A stretch of 64,000 nt of DNA from Platerodrilus igneus (Eukaryota; Arthropoda; Insecta; Coleoptera; Lycidae), in contig JARFIW010001082.1 of NCBI GenBank assembly GCA_036346225.1, forward strand, positions 5,332,001 to 5,396,000. The letters are read 5' to 3'. The position numbers and the translations under genes were made by a program. Shown one piece after another: positions 1 through 12,117 of this stretch; within the stretch, counting starts at the first letter, position 1, and every line of letters begins with the position of its first letter. The notes beneath the pieces are model-generated. The model had not been told where the DNA came from and did not search any database. It saw only the letters and a list, made by a program, of their open reading frames with translations.

Positions 1-614
1 TTTAGAAAATATGGAATTGTACTCAATGAGACCAGTTAAGGTTCCATCGTTCGCTTTTTCTTCTTTAACATGGTATATTTTGCAATTTGAGGCTTCTCCT
101 CCTCGCCATGCTAGCAGCTATATGAAAAAATTTCTTCAAAAGTCCAATTGACGTACCTCATCCCATAAATTTGCCATTTGATAAATTGCTGATTTGGTTA
201 AAGCAACTGAACTTTCTCTCCTTTTGTCTATATCAGATTGTAGCAACTTACGTTTAGCATCTCTGGCATCACGAGCTTTTTTAAAAATTAAGTCCGAGGA
301 AGGATTGAAACTGATATTAAATTTTTCAAAATACATTTCTGCATCATTTTAGCTGTATTATTCCACATCGTCTTCACAACGTATTCTTTATAATCATCTC
401 CATTAACCTTTTTCATGTTGAATGCCCAGTTCATGAGTATATCCGCCACATTTTCCAATGGCTGGACTTCACTTAAATTGAAACATTGTTCCTTGCTAAA
501 AAAAACGTTAAATTGATTCCAAATAGAATTTCTGCATTTTCTGGTGTTTTGAGGCACTGAACTTTCTACTTGCAAAATTATATCTTCATTAGAACTACTT
601 CCAAACCTTGCCAC
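1..614 (-). pseudogene. Crypton-like tyrosine recombinase fragment
   Basis: Two overlapping minus-strand reading frames (614-288 and 336-136), followed by a third frame running to the window edge, read as one broken protein. Visible pieces are an N-terminal alpha-helical part (TRKCRNSIWNQF, then DDYKEYVVKTMWN), a basic stretch (KKARDARDAKRKLLQSD) and, in the last frame near the edge, an LAWRGGEASNCKIYHV segment. This order resembles the core-binding plus early catalytic part of Crypton-type/DUF3504 tyrosine recombinases, where an Arg in an R-G-x-E context is the first catalytic arginine. The H-x-x-R and Tyr motifs would lie outside the window, so activity cannot be judged. At least two frame changes are needed to read it through. 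The assignment rests on remembered family patterns; another insect DUF3504-derived gene is possible. Confidence 0.45.
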
Positions 615-1239
615 ATCAATATACTATTTAACATAAGGGATGACAACTCAAATTAATTTTAGTAACGTCAAAATAGCGTCTATAGACAGCTACTTATATG
701 GTGTTGCCATGGTGAAGGTATATAAAAATATATCCAAATTTTTTAGCCACTTATTAATTTCTCGTTCTTCCTATTTATTCAATAGCAAACGTCATTTTTG
801 GCAATTCACATATGAGCGTTTTATACAGGAGTGGAATTGTCTAAATAAATTATGCTGTGTTATTTAAGTGCAACTCCTTTCTCCATATTAACTTCCATTA
901 TGGTATAATAATCACTAAATCTTTACACATATTGATTTTTATTTCTGATTAAGTATATTTTCTTTCTAAATTTTTCCCCACTGATTACAATTCTTACACA
1001 GAATAAATATCGCCCTAACATTTTTAAATAGCAAAAGGGGTTAAGTGATAGCTAGTCTGAAAGGGTTTTAAATTCCTCATGCAACTGCAAAAACAAATTG
1101 AAATTAAATTTATTACTTTTTAATAATTTACATTTAAAGTAATCGATTAAATGAACAAAATCACATTGCATTGGTGGATCGTGCTATTCTAAACTAATTA
1201 TTAAGTTACCAAATGTTCAAAATATTCTTTGTTAACTTC
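615..1239. other. No gene seen
   Basis: AT-rich sequence with short chance ORFs only (one of 75 codons at 640-867 without recognisable motifs). No repeat or RNA signature was noticed. Confidence 0.5.
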
Positions 1240-1405
1240 GTGACAAAAGAAAATCATTTTGTAGAATTTTTTCAGAAATTGTTGCACCAGCATCTATTAT
1301 CCGCTGGCGTAACTCTTCTACAGATTACCAGAGGTTCTCACGAACTCTAGATTTAAGATAACCCCACAAAAGAGAATTTAAAGAAGTACAATTGGATGAT
1401 CGTAG
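1240..1405 (-). pseudogene. Tc1/mariner transposase C-terminal remnant
   Basis: Read on the minus strand, this stretch gives a degraded LTSLNSLLWGYLKSRV segment, then SVEELRQRIIDAGATIS. The (S/T)SLD-F-LWGY-LKSRVY pattern followed by an EELRQRI helix is the usual end of mariner-like transposases around and after the third catalytic aspartate. The Asp position reads Asn here and one in-frame stop is present, so it is dead. No terminal repeats were found around it. It differs clearly from the mariner at 13348-15683 and is a separate insertion. Confidence 0.6.
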
Positions 1406-1888
1406 AGTCGATTGTGTTAGAACATTTGTATTAGTTCTTAGGTGCTCTCTTGTAACTCTCAATCAAACCATTGATAATTTAACGGCCTTGTCCCTTTCGG
1501 TGGATCTGTTACAATGCTGAATTCTTCTTCATTGTTTTCTGCCATTCCAGCAATAAGTGAACCTATTAGTCTCCAATATTTCTAAATACATAGAACAAAT
1601 AAAATTCCCATTAATTAGTGAATATTAGACTTATAATATGATTACCAAATATTGCCACCTAAATATTCAATTTTTTGTAGAAATTGGAAATGAGCCTGGC
1701 AAATTACCCTAAGATTCTCTCCCATTTAATACCCTATATTTGGCTATAAACATGATCAACTAAAATATTGAAACAAATGTGATACAAATAGAGATCATGT
1801 GATGTAATATTTTAATATTTGATACAATTTCGCAGTATTCTACATATCTGTCTCACCATTTTCAGGCAACTATTGAATCATCTTTAAT
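1406..1888. other. No gene seen
   Basis: AT-rich spacer up to the gypsy target-site duplication. No supported feature. Confidence 0.5.
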
Positions 1889-1892
1889 GTTT
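1889..1892. repeat. Target-site duplication GTTT, left copy
   Basis: GTTT directly abuts the first base of the left LTR and recurs directly after the right LTR at 12114-12117. A 4-bp duplication is within the normal range for Ty3/gypsy integrases and supports an undisturbed insertion. Confidence 0.75.
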
Positions 1893-3808
1893 TGAAACGT
1901 ATTATATTTTCTTGATCGCTAACCCCAAACGGTCACATTCTTTCCTAAATTGAGCTTAACTAATGCTCTCTTCTTAATACATACATCTGACTCTAGAAGT
2001 TGGGGGTCAGCAAAACAAAGTCTTCCGACGTAACTAGGGGTCTATTCCTTGGGTAGAGCTATGAGCAATGGGGGGGTAAGTCGAAATCTATGGAGGGTTA
2101 CACTTAACAAAAAAAACAAACAGGCGCCACCAAGTCCAAATTGATTTATTTTAGGGGCATAGCTATTTTTAAGGGCGGACTTGGAGACCCAAAAAAGAGA
2201 TCGCCTTCGTTGATACACAAACTTGTCTTAACAGAATAAGACGCTGTTCCTGTAAGAAAGAATAATAATTAAGTCACATAAAAATGGGAACACTATTTGC
2301 GTCCCTCAAGTATACCTAAAAGTATAGAGAATATTTTCTGCATAATGGGATCATAAAATTTTAGTTCTTATTGCTTTTTGTTTACCAAGTCTGATCAGAC
2401 TAGATCAGAATAAAAAACTTTAAATGAAGAATATTAATTTACTAATAAGAATTTTCTTGGTTTCAGTAAATAAAGTATCATTGTAATTAAATAAAATAAA
2501 ATTTGAAGTACTTGCAAAACTGGTAGTAAAGGTTATCAACTAATCCTTACTCAAATATTTTATAATTCTATGTAACTAAAAATGCTAGAGTTTCTTTATA
2601 ACCCAATCAGATCTGTGTGAGTCATTTACAAATGAATATACGAAATTTTCTCTTTAGGTTAACAAACTTAAATTTAGTTTGAAGTCAAAATAATCACCAA
2701 GATATTCTCTAATGTTATCAATAGTGGTTGTACTAAAATGCTAAACATGTGTTAGCCATTGGGCAATTGTTGACAATAGTGAACAAACAAACAGGTGATG
2801 TAATAGCAGCTGTTAAATTACGTTGAAGCCACGTGTGATCACGTATTTACGAAGCTAAGTGAAAGCAAATTTAATACTGGGGAAAACCAGCTTATTTACA
2901 GGTAAACTGAATAACAACTTTTGTACGTCTAACAAACAAAATGAAATAATGTACTTTCAGAAGGAAAGTACTCAGAAATCATAATTCTATTACAAACCCA
3001 AGAGCAGCAGTTGTCCCTTGATGTAATGGAAATTACCTCGCAGCGCGGAACAGCAACTACTTATACTTGCTTTCCATGCTTTAACACAGGTGTAGGAGCA
3101 AAGCGGGTTCCTTACTTGGATCACGGCAGCATTACTTTGTAACGTAATCTTCCGTTGTCTAAATTTATCTACTAAAATAATTTTTCATTGCGTAGCCAAC
3201 AAATTAAGCTTTCTAAATTGTAACTTCAAAGGGATCATGTTGTCTCAAATTTTACAGTTGCGATTTTCGACGTGGTGTGCGATATATACGTTATCCATGC
3301 AGTTTTCTAATTTCTCATTGGGATTTCAAATGTGTCGTTGCGAGTTCAAATAGGTCGTTGCGAGTTCAAATGGGTCGTTGCGAGTTCAAATGGGTCGTTG
3401 CGCTAAATAAATTTTGTAAATTAGCTAATATGACAACGAATATACAAAATGTGGATTAGGTACTAACCGTTACTCAGGAAGTGTTTCACAAACATAGAGC
3501 GACTCGGAGGTCACTCGCCATTCTCTTAGAATGCATCTTGACGCTACTTTTAACTATCGACGAGTGCGCTCGCTGCTTTCTTGTATGGTGGGAGGTTCCG
3601 GATTTTAGTTCTCGAACCTCTCACGCGCGCGCCAGTGGCTGTGAAATTACACCGAACTCGGAAACAACTCGACTAATAATCCTTGATATTATAATACTAT
3701 AAAAGTTTGATTGTTACTTGAATATTTATTTTAATTAATAAAGGTATTTTACTATTCATTGTACGTTTAATGAATGGATTCTCCTACTGCAAAAATAAAA
3801 TTGTTACA
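1893..3808 (-). repeat. Left LTR (3' LTR of the gypsy element)
   Basis: About 1916 bp, nearly identical to 10204-12113. On the plus strand it starts TGAAACG and ends TTGTTACA, giving TG...CA termini in both orientations. It contains a 20-bp tandem repeat at 3319-3402. Differences from the right LTR are almost all one- or two-base length changes in G or A/T runs. Confidence 0.95.
3319..3402. repeat. 20-bp tandem repeat inside the left LTR
   Basis: About four units of CGAGTTCAAATGGGTCGTTG, the first degenerate. The same array lies at 11624-11707 in the other LTR, so it belongs to the element. Repeated units in an LTR can act as enhancer-like binding sites; that role is an inference. Confidence 0.85.
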
Positions 3809-3823
3809 CTACCTCTTTCCTAA
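3809..3823 (-). other. Polypurine tract of the gypsy element
   Basis: On the minus strand a purine-rich AGGAAAGAGG lies immediately upstream of the 3' LTR start (TGTAAC). This is the expected place and composition for the plus-strand priming site of an LTR retrotransposon. Confidence 0.7.
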
Positions 3824-5000
3824 AAGAAAAAATTTTTCTTAAAAAACTTCAAATATAACTAATACAAAAAATTTTTTTTACAACAATACTAGCCTTTCCT
3901 ATCTTCCTAACCAACTATGCAATTTTATAAATTTACTCAAATGGGGGACCTTCATTTATAATTGAGAGTGTGTTGGTAACTACGTGTACCTGACGTCCAT
4001 CGGGAGACAAAATCGGGGAGTCACAATCGGTAATAATCAAAATTGGGAGGGTCAAATTAGAGAGTCAAACACTCCACGGGACAAAAGAATTTAAATTTAC
4101 AAAATTTCTTGACTTGAGATTCCTACTTCTAATAAGGCTAATATTTCTGACCTAAAATCAAACACTTACAATTTACTTCTAATTTCAAAAAACAGGAATG
4201 CTTCCTCATCAGAACAGCATTACCATTCAAAATATCATCACTATAAGGTGAGAATCAAAAGAAATACCCTACTAATAGGTCTAAATTTAAGCATCATCAC
4301 AAGGTGATAACCAAAACAAAAGTGACCTAATCAAAGGTTACTTATCAAATTCAAATACAAAGTATTATCACTTTATTACAAAGAGATAATCAAAACAAAG
4401 GTAACCTGACCATACGGTTACTTAACAAATTCAAATACAAAATATTATCACTTTATTACAAAGAGATAATCAAAACAAAGGTAACCTGACCATACGGTTA
4501 CTTAACAAATTTCAAACCCAAAATAACCCAGTTAGGGTTGTAGAATCCTACACCCTACTGATCATCCTATCACTAATTGCTAACGAACAACTGATCTCAT
4601 TAGTGATGGACCAAACGGTGAAAATCACCAAGTCAACTTTGACCTTATCAAATCTAAGAACTTCTAACGGTCAAAAGGAACAAGGGAAAGAACAATTCAT
4701 TCTCTCCACCTTGACATGTAGAAATCAGGACCAATAGTTAAATAGCCCACCTACTTCTACATTGTAAGGATATCTGTCAAAGACATCCTCCAAACACATC
4801 TCCGAGCAACGCGCGAGCAAAACGACCAGCGTGCACCAAGGCACACCTCAACTTACAAAACTTACAAAATCTCAAACCACTTATTTCACTCCTCAAACAA
4901 AATACTCAATATTAGTGGACCGACACTAGATCAAGAATTGGAACAAAACAAAACAGATCACTACGTCATTACTTAATATCAAAGAGATGACCGGACCGAA
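3824..5000 (-). other. Non-coding 3' spacer of the gypsy element
   Basis: This 1.2-kb stretch between the integrase stop codon and the polypurine tract has no ORF with recognisable content. An envelope gene, if the lineage had one, would sit here; none is seen. It contains the roughly 80-bp tandem repeat described separately. Confidence 0.7.
4312..4510. repeat. Roughly 80-bp tandem repeat in the gypsy 3' spacer
   Basis: Two and a half units starting CAAAACAAAGGTAACCTGAC at 4312, 4391 and 4471 (periods 79 and 80). The last two units are nearly identical; the first is more diverged, and a still weaker copy may precede it. Confidence 0.85.
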
Positions 5001-8000
5001 TTAATCGTCAAAATCATCATTTTCATTTGGATCTGATACTCCAATTGGTTTCAAGTCCTTTATGTGCCATTTCCTGCTCTTGTTCCATCTTCGTTTTCTA
5101 ACTCATATACTAAACTGGAATGTTTTTTCCGAATTTTACTCATAACGAACTTAGGAGCTAACTTAGCGGAAAATTTATCACTAGCACTCGAGAGGACCTT
5201 ATTAGTTCTCCAAACATACTCTCCGACTCGGAATGAAATGTCTCTTCTCCGAAGATTGTAGCGTTTACACGAACGTTGATAAGCTACATGCAAATTTTCA
5301 CGGACACTTCCAAAATATCAAACAAAAGTTGACGATCCAAAACATAAGAAGGTCTACTACTGGAGACGACATCAACATCCTCACCAGGTATAAAATTATC
5401 CTTATAAGCTTTTCCACTTAAAGGTACCTGACGACCAAAAACTAAAAATTTGGTGAATAGTTGGTGGACTCATGTTTTGCTGAGTTGATCGCGTATTGGA
5501 TCTTTGATATCTCAACATCCCACGTATCATGTTCTTCTACGTATGTACGGATTGCTGTACCAACTGTCTTATTGATTCTTTCCACAAAATTGCATTGGGG
5601 AGCATAAACAGCGTTATACCAAATTTTTGAATTTCGTACCTTGCACACAAAGCTTTAAAAATACGTCCAACTAATTGTGGACCATTATCACAAATAACAA
5701 ATTGTGGTACTCCGTAGACAAGAAATACCTTTTCTTCCAAAAACTTCTCGATCAAATGTGCGGTAGCACTACGTAAAGGTTGCAAAATCGAATACTTCGA
5801 GAACCAATCACCAACAACTAAGAGCCATTTATGTCCGCGTTTGGAACGAGGAAACGGACCCATCAAATCTAATGCAATGGTTTGGAATGGTAGTCCAACT
5901 TCTTTCTCCTTTCCCATCATTCCAAGGGGACCTCTATTGGGTGGTTTTTGAGCACCACAAATCAAACATTTCCTACAAAATTTACGTCGTCAAAGATCAT
6001 CTTTGGCCAATAATACAATTCTTGGACTCGAGACAAAGTTTTAAGGAACCAAAATGTCCTGCTGAAGGGGGTCATGACATGATTTAATGACATCTACGCG
6101 CTGAGACTTTGGCACCAAATATTTCCACTCTACAACATTCGCCGAATGCGGTAATAAGGAAGGTATAAACTTATAAATAAACCCATCTTCTACTTTCCAT
6201 TGTGGGTAGCTTTTCGGTGACAACAAAATTTTCTTTCTCAAAGACTCATACCACAAGTCTACTGCATCAAGTTTAATCTCTACTAAGTTAACTTCTGGAT
6301 TTTCTAAAGGAACACCACGACTAAGACAATCTGGAACTATATTGAACTTTCCTTTTCTATGCACCAAATCAAATGAGTGTTGCCTTAATCGAACTGACCA
6401 TCTGGCGAGTTTTCCAGTTGGATTCTGAAGATTACTCAACCAAAGTAACGAAAAATGATCGGTGACAACGGTGAATCGAACTCCTTCTACCCACGGACGA
6501 AATTTCTCAACTGCAAAAATAACCGCTAAACACTCTCTTTCAGTGGTGGAATAATTGCGCTCAGTACGGCTCAGGGTTTTGCTTGCGTACGAAATTACAC
6601 GCTCTTCTCCGTTTACATTCTGAATCAACACAGCTCCTAACCCAGTGTTGCTTGCGTCACACTCAACGATAAAGGGTGCCGAGTAGTCTGGCTGCGAAAG
6701 AAGAGGTGCAGAAACTAATGCTTGCTTGATTAGCACAAATGAATTTTCTGCTTCCGCACTCCAGTTTACAGTTTGACCTTTTTTCTTACTTTTAATGAGG
6801 TCATTAATAGGCGAAACTAAAGACGAAAAATTCTTTATAAAGCGCCTGTACCAGCTGCACATTCCTATAAACCTTTTAATTTCCGTTGTGGTTTTCGGAC
6901 GGGGAAAGTTAACCATCGCCGACACCTTATCGGGATCTGTACGAAGTGAGTTCGAACCTACTATATAACCCAAAAATTTAAGTGTTTTTTTAAAAAATTC
7001 ACATTTACTTATATTTATGGTAAGGTTAGCTTCTTTTAAACGTTGCTTAACCTCTACTAATAACTTTAGATGATCTTCAAAGATGACGAACATAATATTA
7101 TGTCGTCCAAATAGCAAAATACATGGGGTTCAAAACGTGGACCAAAAATTGCATCTACTAAACGCTGTTGCGTCTGCGCAGCATTCTTCAACCCAAATGG
7201 CATGCATGTAAATCTATATTGTCCTCGTGAGATAACACTGAAGGCAGTCTTATCCTTAGACGATTCACTAAGAGGATTTGCCAAAACGATTTTCTCAAAT
7301 CCAGAGACGAAATGTAGTTCGCACCTCTCAACATATTGAGAATTCTATCTACGTTCGCAAGTACGAATCATGAACAGTTAAGTCGTTCAGGGTTCTACCA
7401 TCAAAACAGAAGCGATATTCTCCATCTGCCTTCTTAACCAACAAAACTGGAGAGGACCACGGACTAGTACACGGTTCTATAACTTTAAGTCTAAGCATGT
7501 CGTCCAATTCCTCATTCAATATCTTACCCATATATGGTGACATGACATATGGTTTCTTGTGGAAGGGTTTGGCATTGCCTGTGTCTATGTCCAATTCGAT
7601 TAGGTGAGTTCGTCCTAATCTATCGTCGCTGCTAATCTCACTAAATGAATTTATTAACTCTTGTGCTTGCACTTTGAGCATCTGAGAGGTCATGTAAACC
7701 ACATAAAGAATCTTCAGTGTTCAAAGGGATGGAAGACGGACCTATATACCCTATGTCGTTCCCAACATTGCTTTGGATAAACCAATTATTACTTCTAAAG
7801 TCAGCAACTACACCAAATAATTTTGCAAAGTCACTACCGAAAATAAATGTATGCGGTAGGGACGGAACCACTAATGCATTAAGGATGCGGCAATCATTAC
7901 CTATACAAATTGGCAAATCTACTGAGCCTACAACAGACTTTATTGAACCATCAGCTGTAGTGATACCTGTTTTGCTGAACTAAAATTTTCAAGTCTAATT

Positions 8001-8100
8001 CTCTAACAATTGAAAGTGCTAAGGATCCTACTACTGAGGTAGTGCATCCCGAATCCAGAAGACCGGTAATGTCTCTATCTATTAATTTCACCATAATGTA
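5001..8100 (-). pseudogene. Gypsy pol: protease, RT, RNase H, integrase (frame-broken)
   Basis: Read right to left. Protease: LLDSGCTTSVVGS near 8010-8060, with D-S-G the catalytic triplet. Reverse transcriptase: 7702-7349 carries SSPVLLVKKADGEYRF, 7284-7066 carries MPFGLKNA and the YLDD active site, and the thumb plus RNase H lie in the 358-codon frame 7117-6041 (FIVECDASNTGLGAVL, then YSTTERECLAV). Integrase: zinc-binding remnant near 6050, catalytic core 5965-5442 (LDLMGPFPRS, VICDNGPQL, and NFVERINKTV for the D,D,E triad), and a C-terminal domain 5293-5001 ending in an acidic tail with a TAA at 5001-5003. The reading frame changes at least six times. The spacing of domains is normal, so no large deletion is apparent. 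The product would copy element RNA into DNA and insert it. Confidence 0.92.
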
Positions 8101-8239
8101 GGGTCGATTATCACACTGCTTCTCAATGAACAGAGTATTATTCTTAGGCTTCGAAGAGTCCTGACAAAATTTTTAACAACTGTAAGCCATCTCGACCACT
8201 CGTCTTTACTAAAGTATTTTCTTGTTTACAAATCATAAC

Positions 8240-9638
8240 TGTAGCCTTATGACGCGGAACAGGATACCGACCACTATGTACCTGCCGCCTTACTGGTTTT
8301 TGAACAATGTGGACATGACGTTGCCTTAACGCCTTTTCGACCACATCCAAAACAAAAATTTTTTGTTGCTCTACAATCTCTAAACCAATGTCCACTACGG
8401 GAGCAATTCCAACAAACAAAATGATTCCTCTTATCGGGACTAAAGGAATTACAAACCGAGGACTCTAAAGAGCTCTTATCCGCTACTGTTACTTGAGGAT
8501 TGACTAATTTATTCTGAAACACCCTACTCTTAACAGCATAAACTTTCTCATTCAACCCAGGATGTTTGTTCTCATATGGATGCTTAGAGGTTGCAAATCT
8601 TATTAGGTTTATTAGAAGACGCCAAAACCGAGTTTAGTTTCATCAAAGAAGCTTCTTCTAACCTTTTACACAAATTTACTAGGGTCGACAAATCTTGAAT
8701 GTCCGACAATGCAAGTGCCGAAATATATTCAGGAACCAAATTTCTTCTAATTATTTTAACTTTAGTAACTTCTGCTGGCTCGTTGGTCAGTCTACTAAAG
8801 AGGGTTTGCATATGCGCGACAAATAAAATAATCCTTTCGTCTTTACCTTGACGACGATTTCTGATCTTTTCCCAAATGTCATCATCCGAAGAACCAGGTA
8901 GAAAATCTTCCTTAAACGTTCTAACAAGGAGTTCCAGTCTCGCAAAGAATTTTTCACTGTTCTAAACCAAACCAAAGCGTCACCCACAAAAGTTCACATG
9001 CTGATCCAAATAAGTCAGCTTCGGATACCTTACGAGATTGTGCTAAATCACTAACTCTATCTAAAATGAATGTAGTTGTTTGGGGTCACCTGAGAATTTT
9101 ACAGGCCATGAACCTATAGGTACTGAAGGTGTTACATACGAAGTCGAATGGATAGGTGCACTAACTAAAGGAGATACTACAACGGACCGATCTAAATAGG
9201 TGGACTCTGTACTTTTATTGATTTTATCGTACAACTCAGCTTCAAGAGTTAATATCGTTGCTACGGTCTCATTTCTAAACTTAATTGCTTCATCGGGATT
9301 TATTGAAGGGATTTTCATACGCTTAGCTCGTCCCGAAGGTGGTTTATCCTTGAACAAGCTCTTCTAAAAATTGAGTCTGATGAGTCGCCCTCAAACTCGG
9401 ACACAATATTACGAACTGACTCGACTGAAACTGAAATTTCTTTACTTTCCGTTGCAAAATCTACTTCATAACACGAAAGGTCAACCAAACAACCAGGCTT
9501 ATCTATTTCTTTAGCTAACAATCTACCTAAAATTTTCCGTTTCTCCAACACTGGCCTCTCACTTACCACTCCTCTGATTCTTAGTTCATACTCCAATTCT
9601 TCTTTAAGTAGACAAACAATTTGGAATTTTTCCGACAT
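8240..9638 (-). pseudogene. Gypsy gag with zinc knuckles (frame-broken)
   Basis: The likely start is ATG at 9638-9636, opening an acidic N-terminal region of about 107 codons. Further pieces in changing frames include a proline-rich linker (9357-9061), a capsid-like helix segment around LVWFRTVKNSLRDW (8987-8787), LTNEPAEVTKVKIIRRN (8811-8584) and a nucleocapsid (8555-8274). The first knuckle is CWNCSRSGHWFRDC, a standard C-x2-C-x4-H-x4-C; the second, CFGCGRKGVKATSCPHC, lacks His at the usual place, a variant seen in some gypsy gag proteins. Gag would form the particle that packages element RNA. Frame changes make this copy non-functional unless they are assembly errors. Confidence 0.85.
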
Positions 9639-10182
9639 GGTTACTACAACCTAATGGAATCAAACCGATAAATCTAACTAATCCGAATCTTACAAAAGCT
9701 ATCAAAACAAATTCGTACTACTAAAGGTAAAAATCAAAAATGTTTTTGGTAAAATTATTTTGAAAAACAATATCAAAAAATTTAAGGGGTCAAAACAGAA
9801 CTAAAGTCAAAAGTAAATTTGACCAAATTAACGAATTGAGTGTATGGGGATTACCGTTACAACCAATCTTTTATCAAAAGCAAACAAACAAATCTAAGTG
9901 TCAAATAAACCTTAAGCAAACAAATTTCGGAGCAAAATAATTTTGGACAAATGGACTTCAAAGGAAAATAAATTTAGAGCTAACAAACTTCGAATCAAAT
10001 TAAATTTAGAACAAATAAATTTCAAGCAAATTAATTTTTAATAAATAAATTTTAAGGTAAATCAAATTATGAACAAACAACTTTCGAGCTAAATTAAATT
10101 ATGAACGAACGAATTTCAACAAATTACTCGTTGAACAAACAAATTTCGAGCCCCAAATAAATTTTGATCAAACAAATTTGAA
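9639..10182 (-). other. Gypsy leader with degenerate A/T-rich repeats
   Basis: Between the primer site and gag lie many imperfect copies of a short unit like AACAAACAAATTTCGAGC. No ORF. Untranslated leader containing simple degenerate repeats. Confidence 0.7.
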
Positions 10183-10203
10183 GCCCCAAGCGTTGGGCGC
10201 TAG
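10183..10203 (-). other. Primer binding site (tRNA-Lys-like)
   Basis: On the minus strand, one base after the LTR end, the sequence reads TAGCGCCCAACGCTTGGGGC. The classical tRNA-Lys site is TGGCGCCCAACG followed by TGGGGC, so this one matches with a G-to-A change at position 2 and two extra bases in the middle. Position and sequence support a lysine tRNA primer. Confidence 0.75.
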
Positions 10204-12113
10204 TGAAACGTATTATATTTTCTTGATCGCTAACCCCAAACGGTCACATTCTTTCCTAAATTGAGCTTAACTAATGCTCTCTTCTTAATACATACATCTG
10301 ACTCTAGAAGTTGGGGTCAGCAAAACAAAGTCTTCCGACGTAACTAGGGGTCTATTCCTTGGGTAGAGCTATGAGCAATGGGGGTAAGTCGAAATCTATG
10401 GAGGTTACACTTAACAAAAAACAAACAGGCGCCACCAAGTCCAAATTGATTTATTTTAGGGGCATAGCTATTTTTAAGGGCGGACTTGGAGACCCAAAAA
10501 AGAGATCGCCTTCGTTGATACACAAACTTGTCTTAACAGAATAAGACGCTGTTCCTGTAAGAAAGAATAATAATTAAGTCACATAAAAATGGGAACACTA
10601 TTTGCGTCCCTCAAGTATACCTAAAAAGTATAGAGAATATTTTCTGCATAATGGGATCATAAAATTTTAGTTCTTATTGCTTTTGTTTACCAAGTCTGAT
10701 CAGACTAGATCAGAATAAAAACTTTAAATGAAGAATATTAATTTACTAATAAGAATTTTCTTGGTTTCACTAAATAAAGTATCATTGTAATTAAATAAAA
10801 TAAAAATTTGAAGTACTTGCAAAACTGGTAGTAAAGGTTATCAACTAATCCTTACTCAAATATTTTATAATTCTATGTAACTAAAAATGCTAGAGTTTCT
10901 TTATAACCCAATCAGATCTGTGTGAGTCATTTACAAATGAATATACGAAATTTTCTCTTTAGGTTAACAAACTTAAATTTAGTTTGAAGTCAAAATAATC
11001 ACCAAGATATTCTCTAATGTTATCAATAGTGGTTGTACTAAAATGCTAAACATGTGTTAGCCATTGGGCAATTGTTGACAATAGTGAACAAACAAACAGG
11101 TGATGTAATAGCAGCTGTTAAATTACGTTGAAGCCACGTGTGATCACGTATTTACGAAGCTAAGTGAAAGCAAATTTAATACTGGGGAAAACCAGCTTAT
11201 TTACAGGTAAACTGAATAACAACTTTTGTACGTCTAACAAACAAAATGAAATAATGTACTTTCAGAAGGAAAGTACTCAGAAATCATAATTCTATTACGA
11301 ACCCAAGAGCAGCAGTTGTCCCTTGATGTAATGGAAATTACCTCGCAGCGCGGAACAGCAACTACTTATACTTGCTTTCCATGCTTTAACACAGGTGTAG
11401 GAGCAAAGCGGGTTCCTTACTTGGATCACGGCAGCATTACTTTGTAACGTAATCTTCCGTTGTCTAAATTTATCTACTAAAATAATTTTTCATTGCGTAG
11501 CCAACAAATTAAGCTTTCTAAATTGTAACTTCAAAGGGATCATGTTGTCTCAAATTTTACAGTTGCGATTTTCGACGTGGTGTGCGATATATACGTTATC
11601 CATGCAGTTTTCTAATTTCTCATTGGGATTTCAAATGTGTCGTTGCGAGTTCAAATAGGTCGTTGCGAGTTCAAATGGGTCGTTGCGAGTTCAAATGGGT
11701 CGTTGCGCTAAATAAATTTTGTAAATTAGCTAATATGACAACGAATATACAAAATGTGGATTAGGTACTAACCGTTACTCAGGAAGTGTTTCACAAACAT
11801 AGAGCGACTCGGAGGTCACTCGCCATTCTCTTAGAATGCATCTTGACGCTACTTTTAACTATCGACGAGTGCGCTCGCTGCTTTCTTGTATGGTGGGAGG
11901 TTCCGGATTTTAGTTCTCGAACCTCTCACGCGCGCGCCAGTGGCTGTGAAATTACACCGAACTCGGAAACAACTCGACTAATAATCCTTGATATTATAAT
12001 ACTATAAAAGTTTGATTGTTACTTGAATATTTATTTTAATTAATAAAGGTATTTTACTATTCATTGTACGTTTAATGAATGGATTCTCCTACTGCAAAAA
12101 TAAAATTGTTACA
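10204..12113 (-). repeat. Right LTR (5' LTR of the gypsy element)
   Basis: About 1910 bp, the partner of 1893-3808 with the same TG...CA ends. In element orientation this copy would drive transcription. Confidence 0.95.
11624..11707. repeat. 20-bp tandem repeat inside the right LTR
   Basis: Same array as at 3319-3402, with an identical unit number. Confidence 0.85.
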
Positions 12114-12117
12114 GTTT
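12114..12117. repeat. Target-site duplication GTTT, right copy
   Basis: Matches 1889-1892 and abuts the last base of the right LTR. Confidence 0.75.

Larger units (their letters stand above)
1893..12113 (-). mobile_element. Ty3/gypsy LTR retrotransposon, complete, minus strand
   Basis: A 10.2-kb element bounded by two near-identical LTRs of about 1.9 kb and by a GTTT target duplication. In element orientation the order is LTR (10204-12113), tRNA-Lys-like primer site, A/T-rich leader, gag with zinc knuckles, protease, reverse transcriptase, RNase H, integrase, a 1.2-kb non-coding spacer with tandem repeats, polypurine tract and LTR (1893-3808). PR-RT-RH-IN is the Ty3/gypsy order. No envelope-like ORF exists in the spacer. 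The coding region is broken by many frame changes, although the LTRs differ by only about two substitutions; the remaining LTR differences are homopolymer lengths. The LTRs are long for an insect gypsy element. Subfamily not assigned. Confidence 0.95.

Noticed and set aside
3319..3402. CRISPR-like direct repeats
   Set aside because: The units are contiguous with no spacers and lie in an LTR of a eukaryotic element.
3277..3702. Two ORFs repeated at 11582-12007
   Set aside because: They lie in the LTRs and are identical because the LTRs are; one is partly the 20-bp tandem repeat. Unlikely to be translated.
3824..5000. A possible envelope gene of the gypsy element
   Set aside because: No ORF with signal peptide, glycosylation or transmembrane pattern; the region is AT-rich with tandem repeats.
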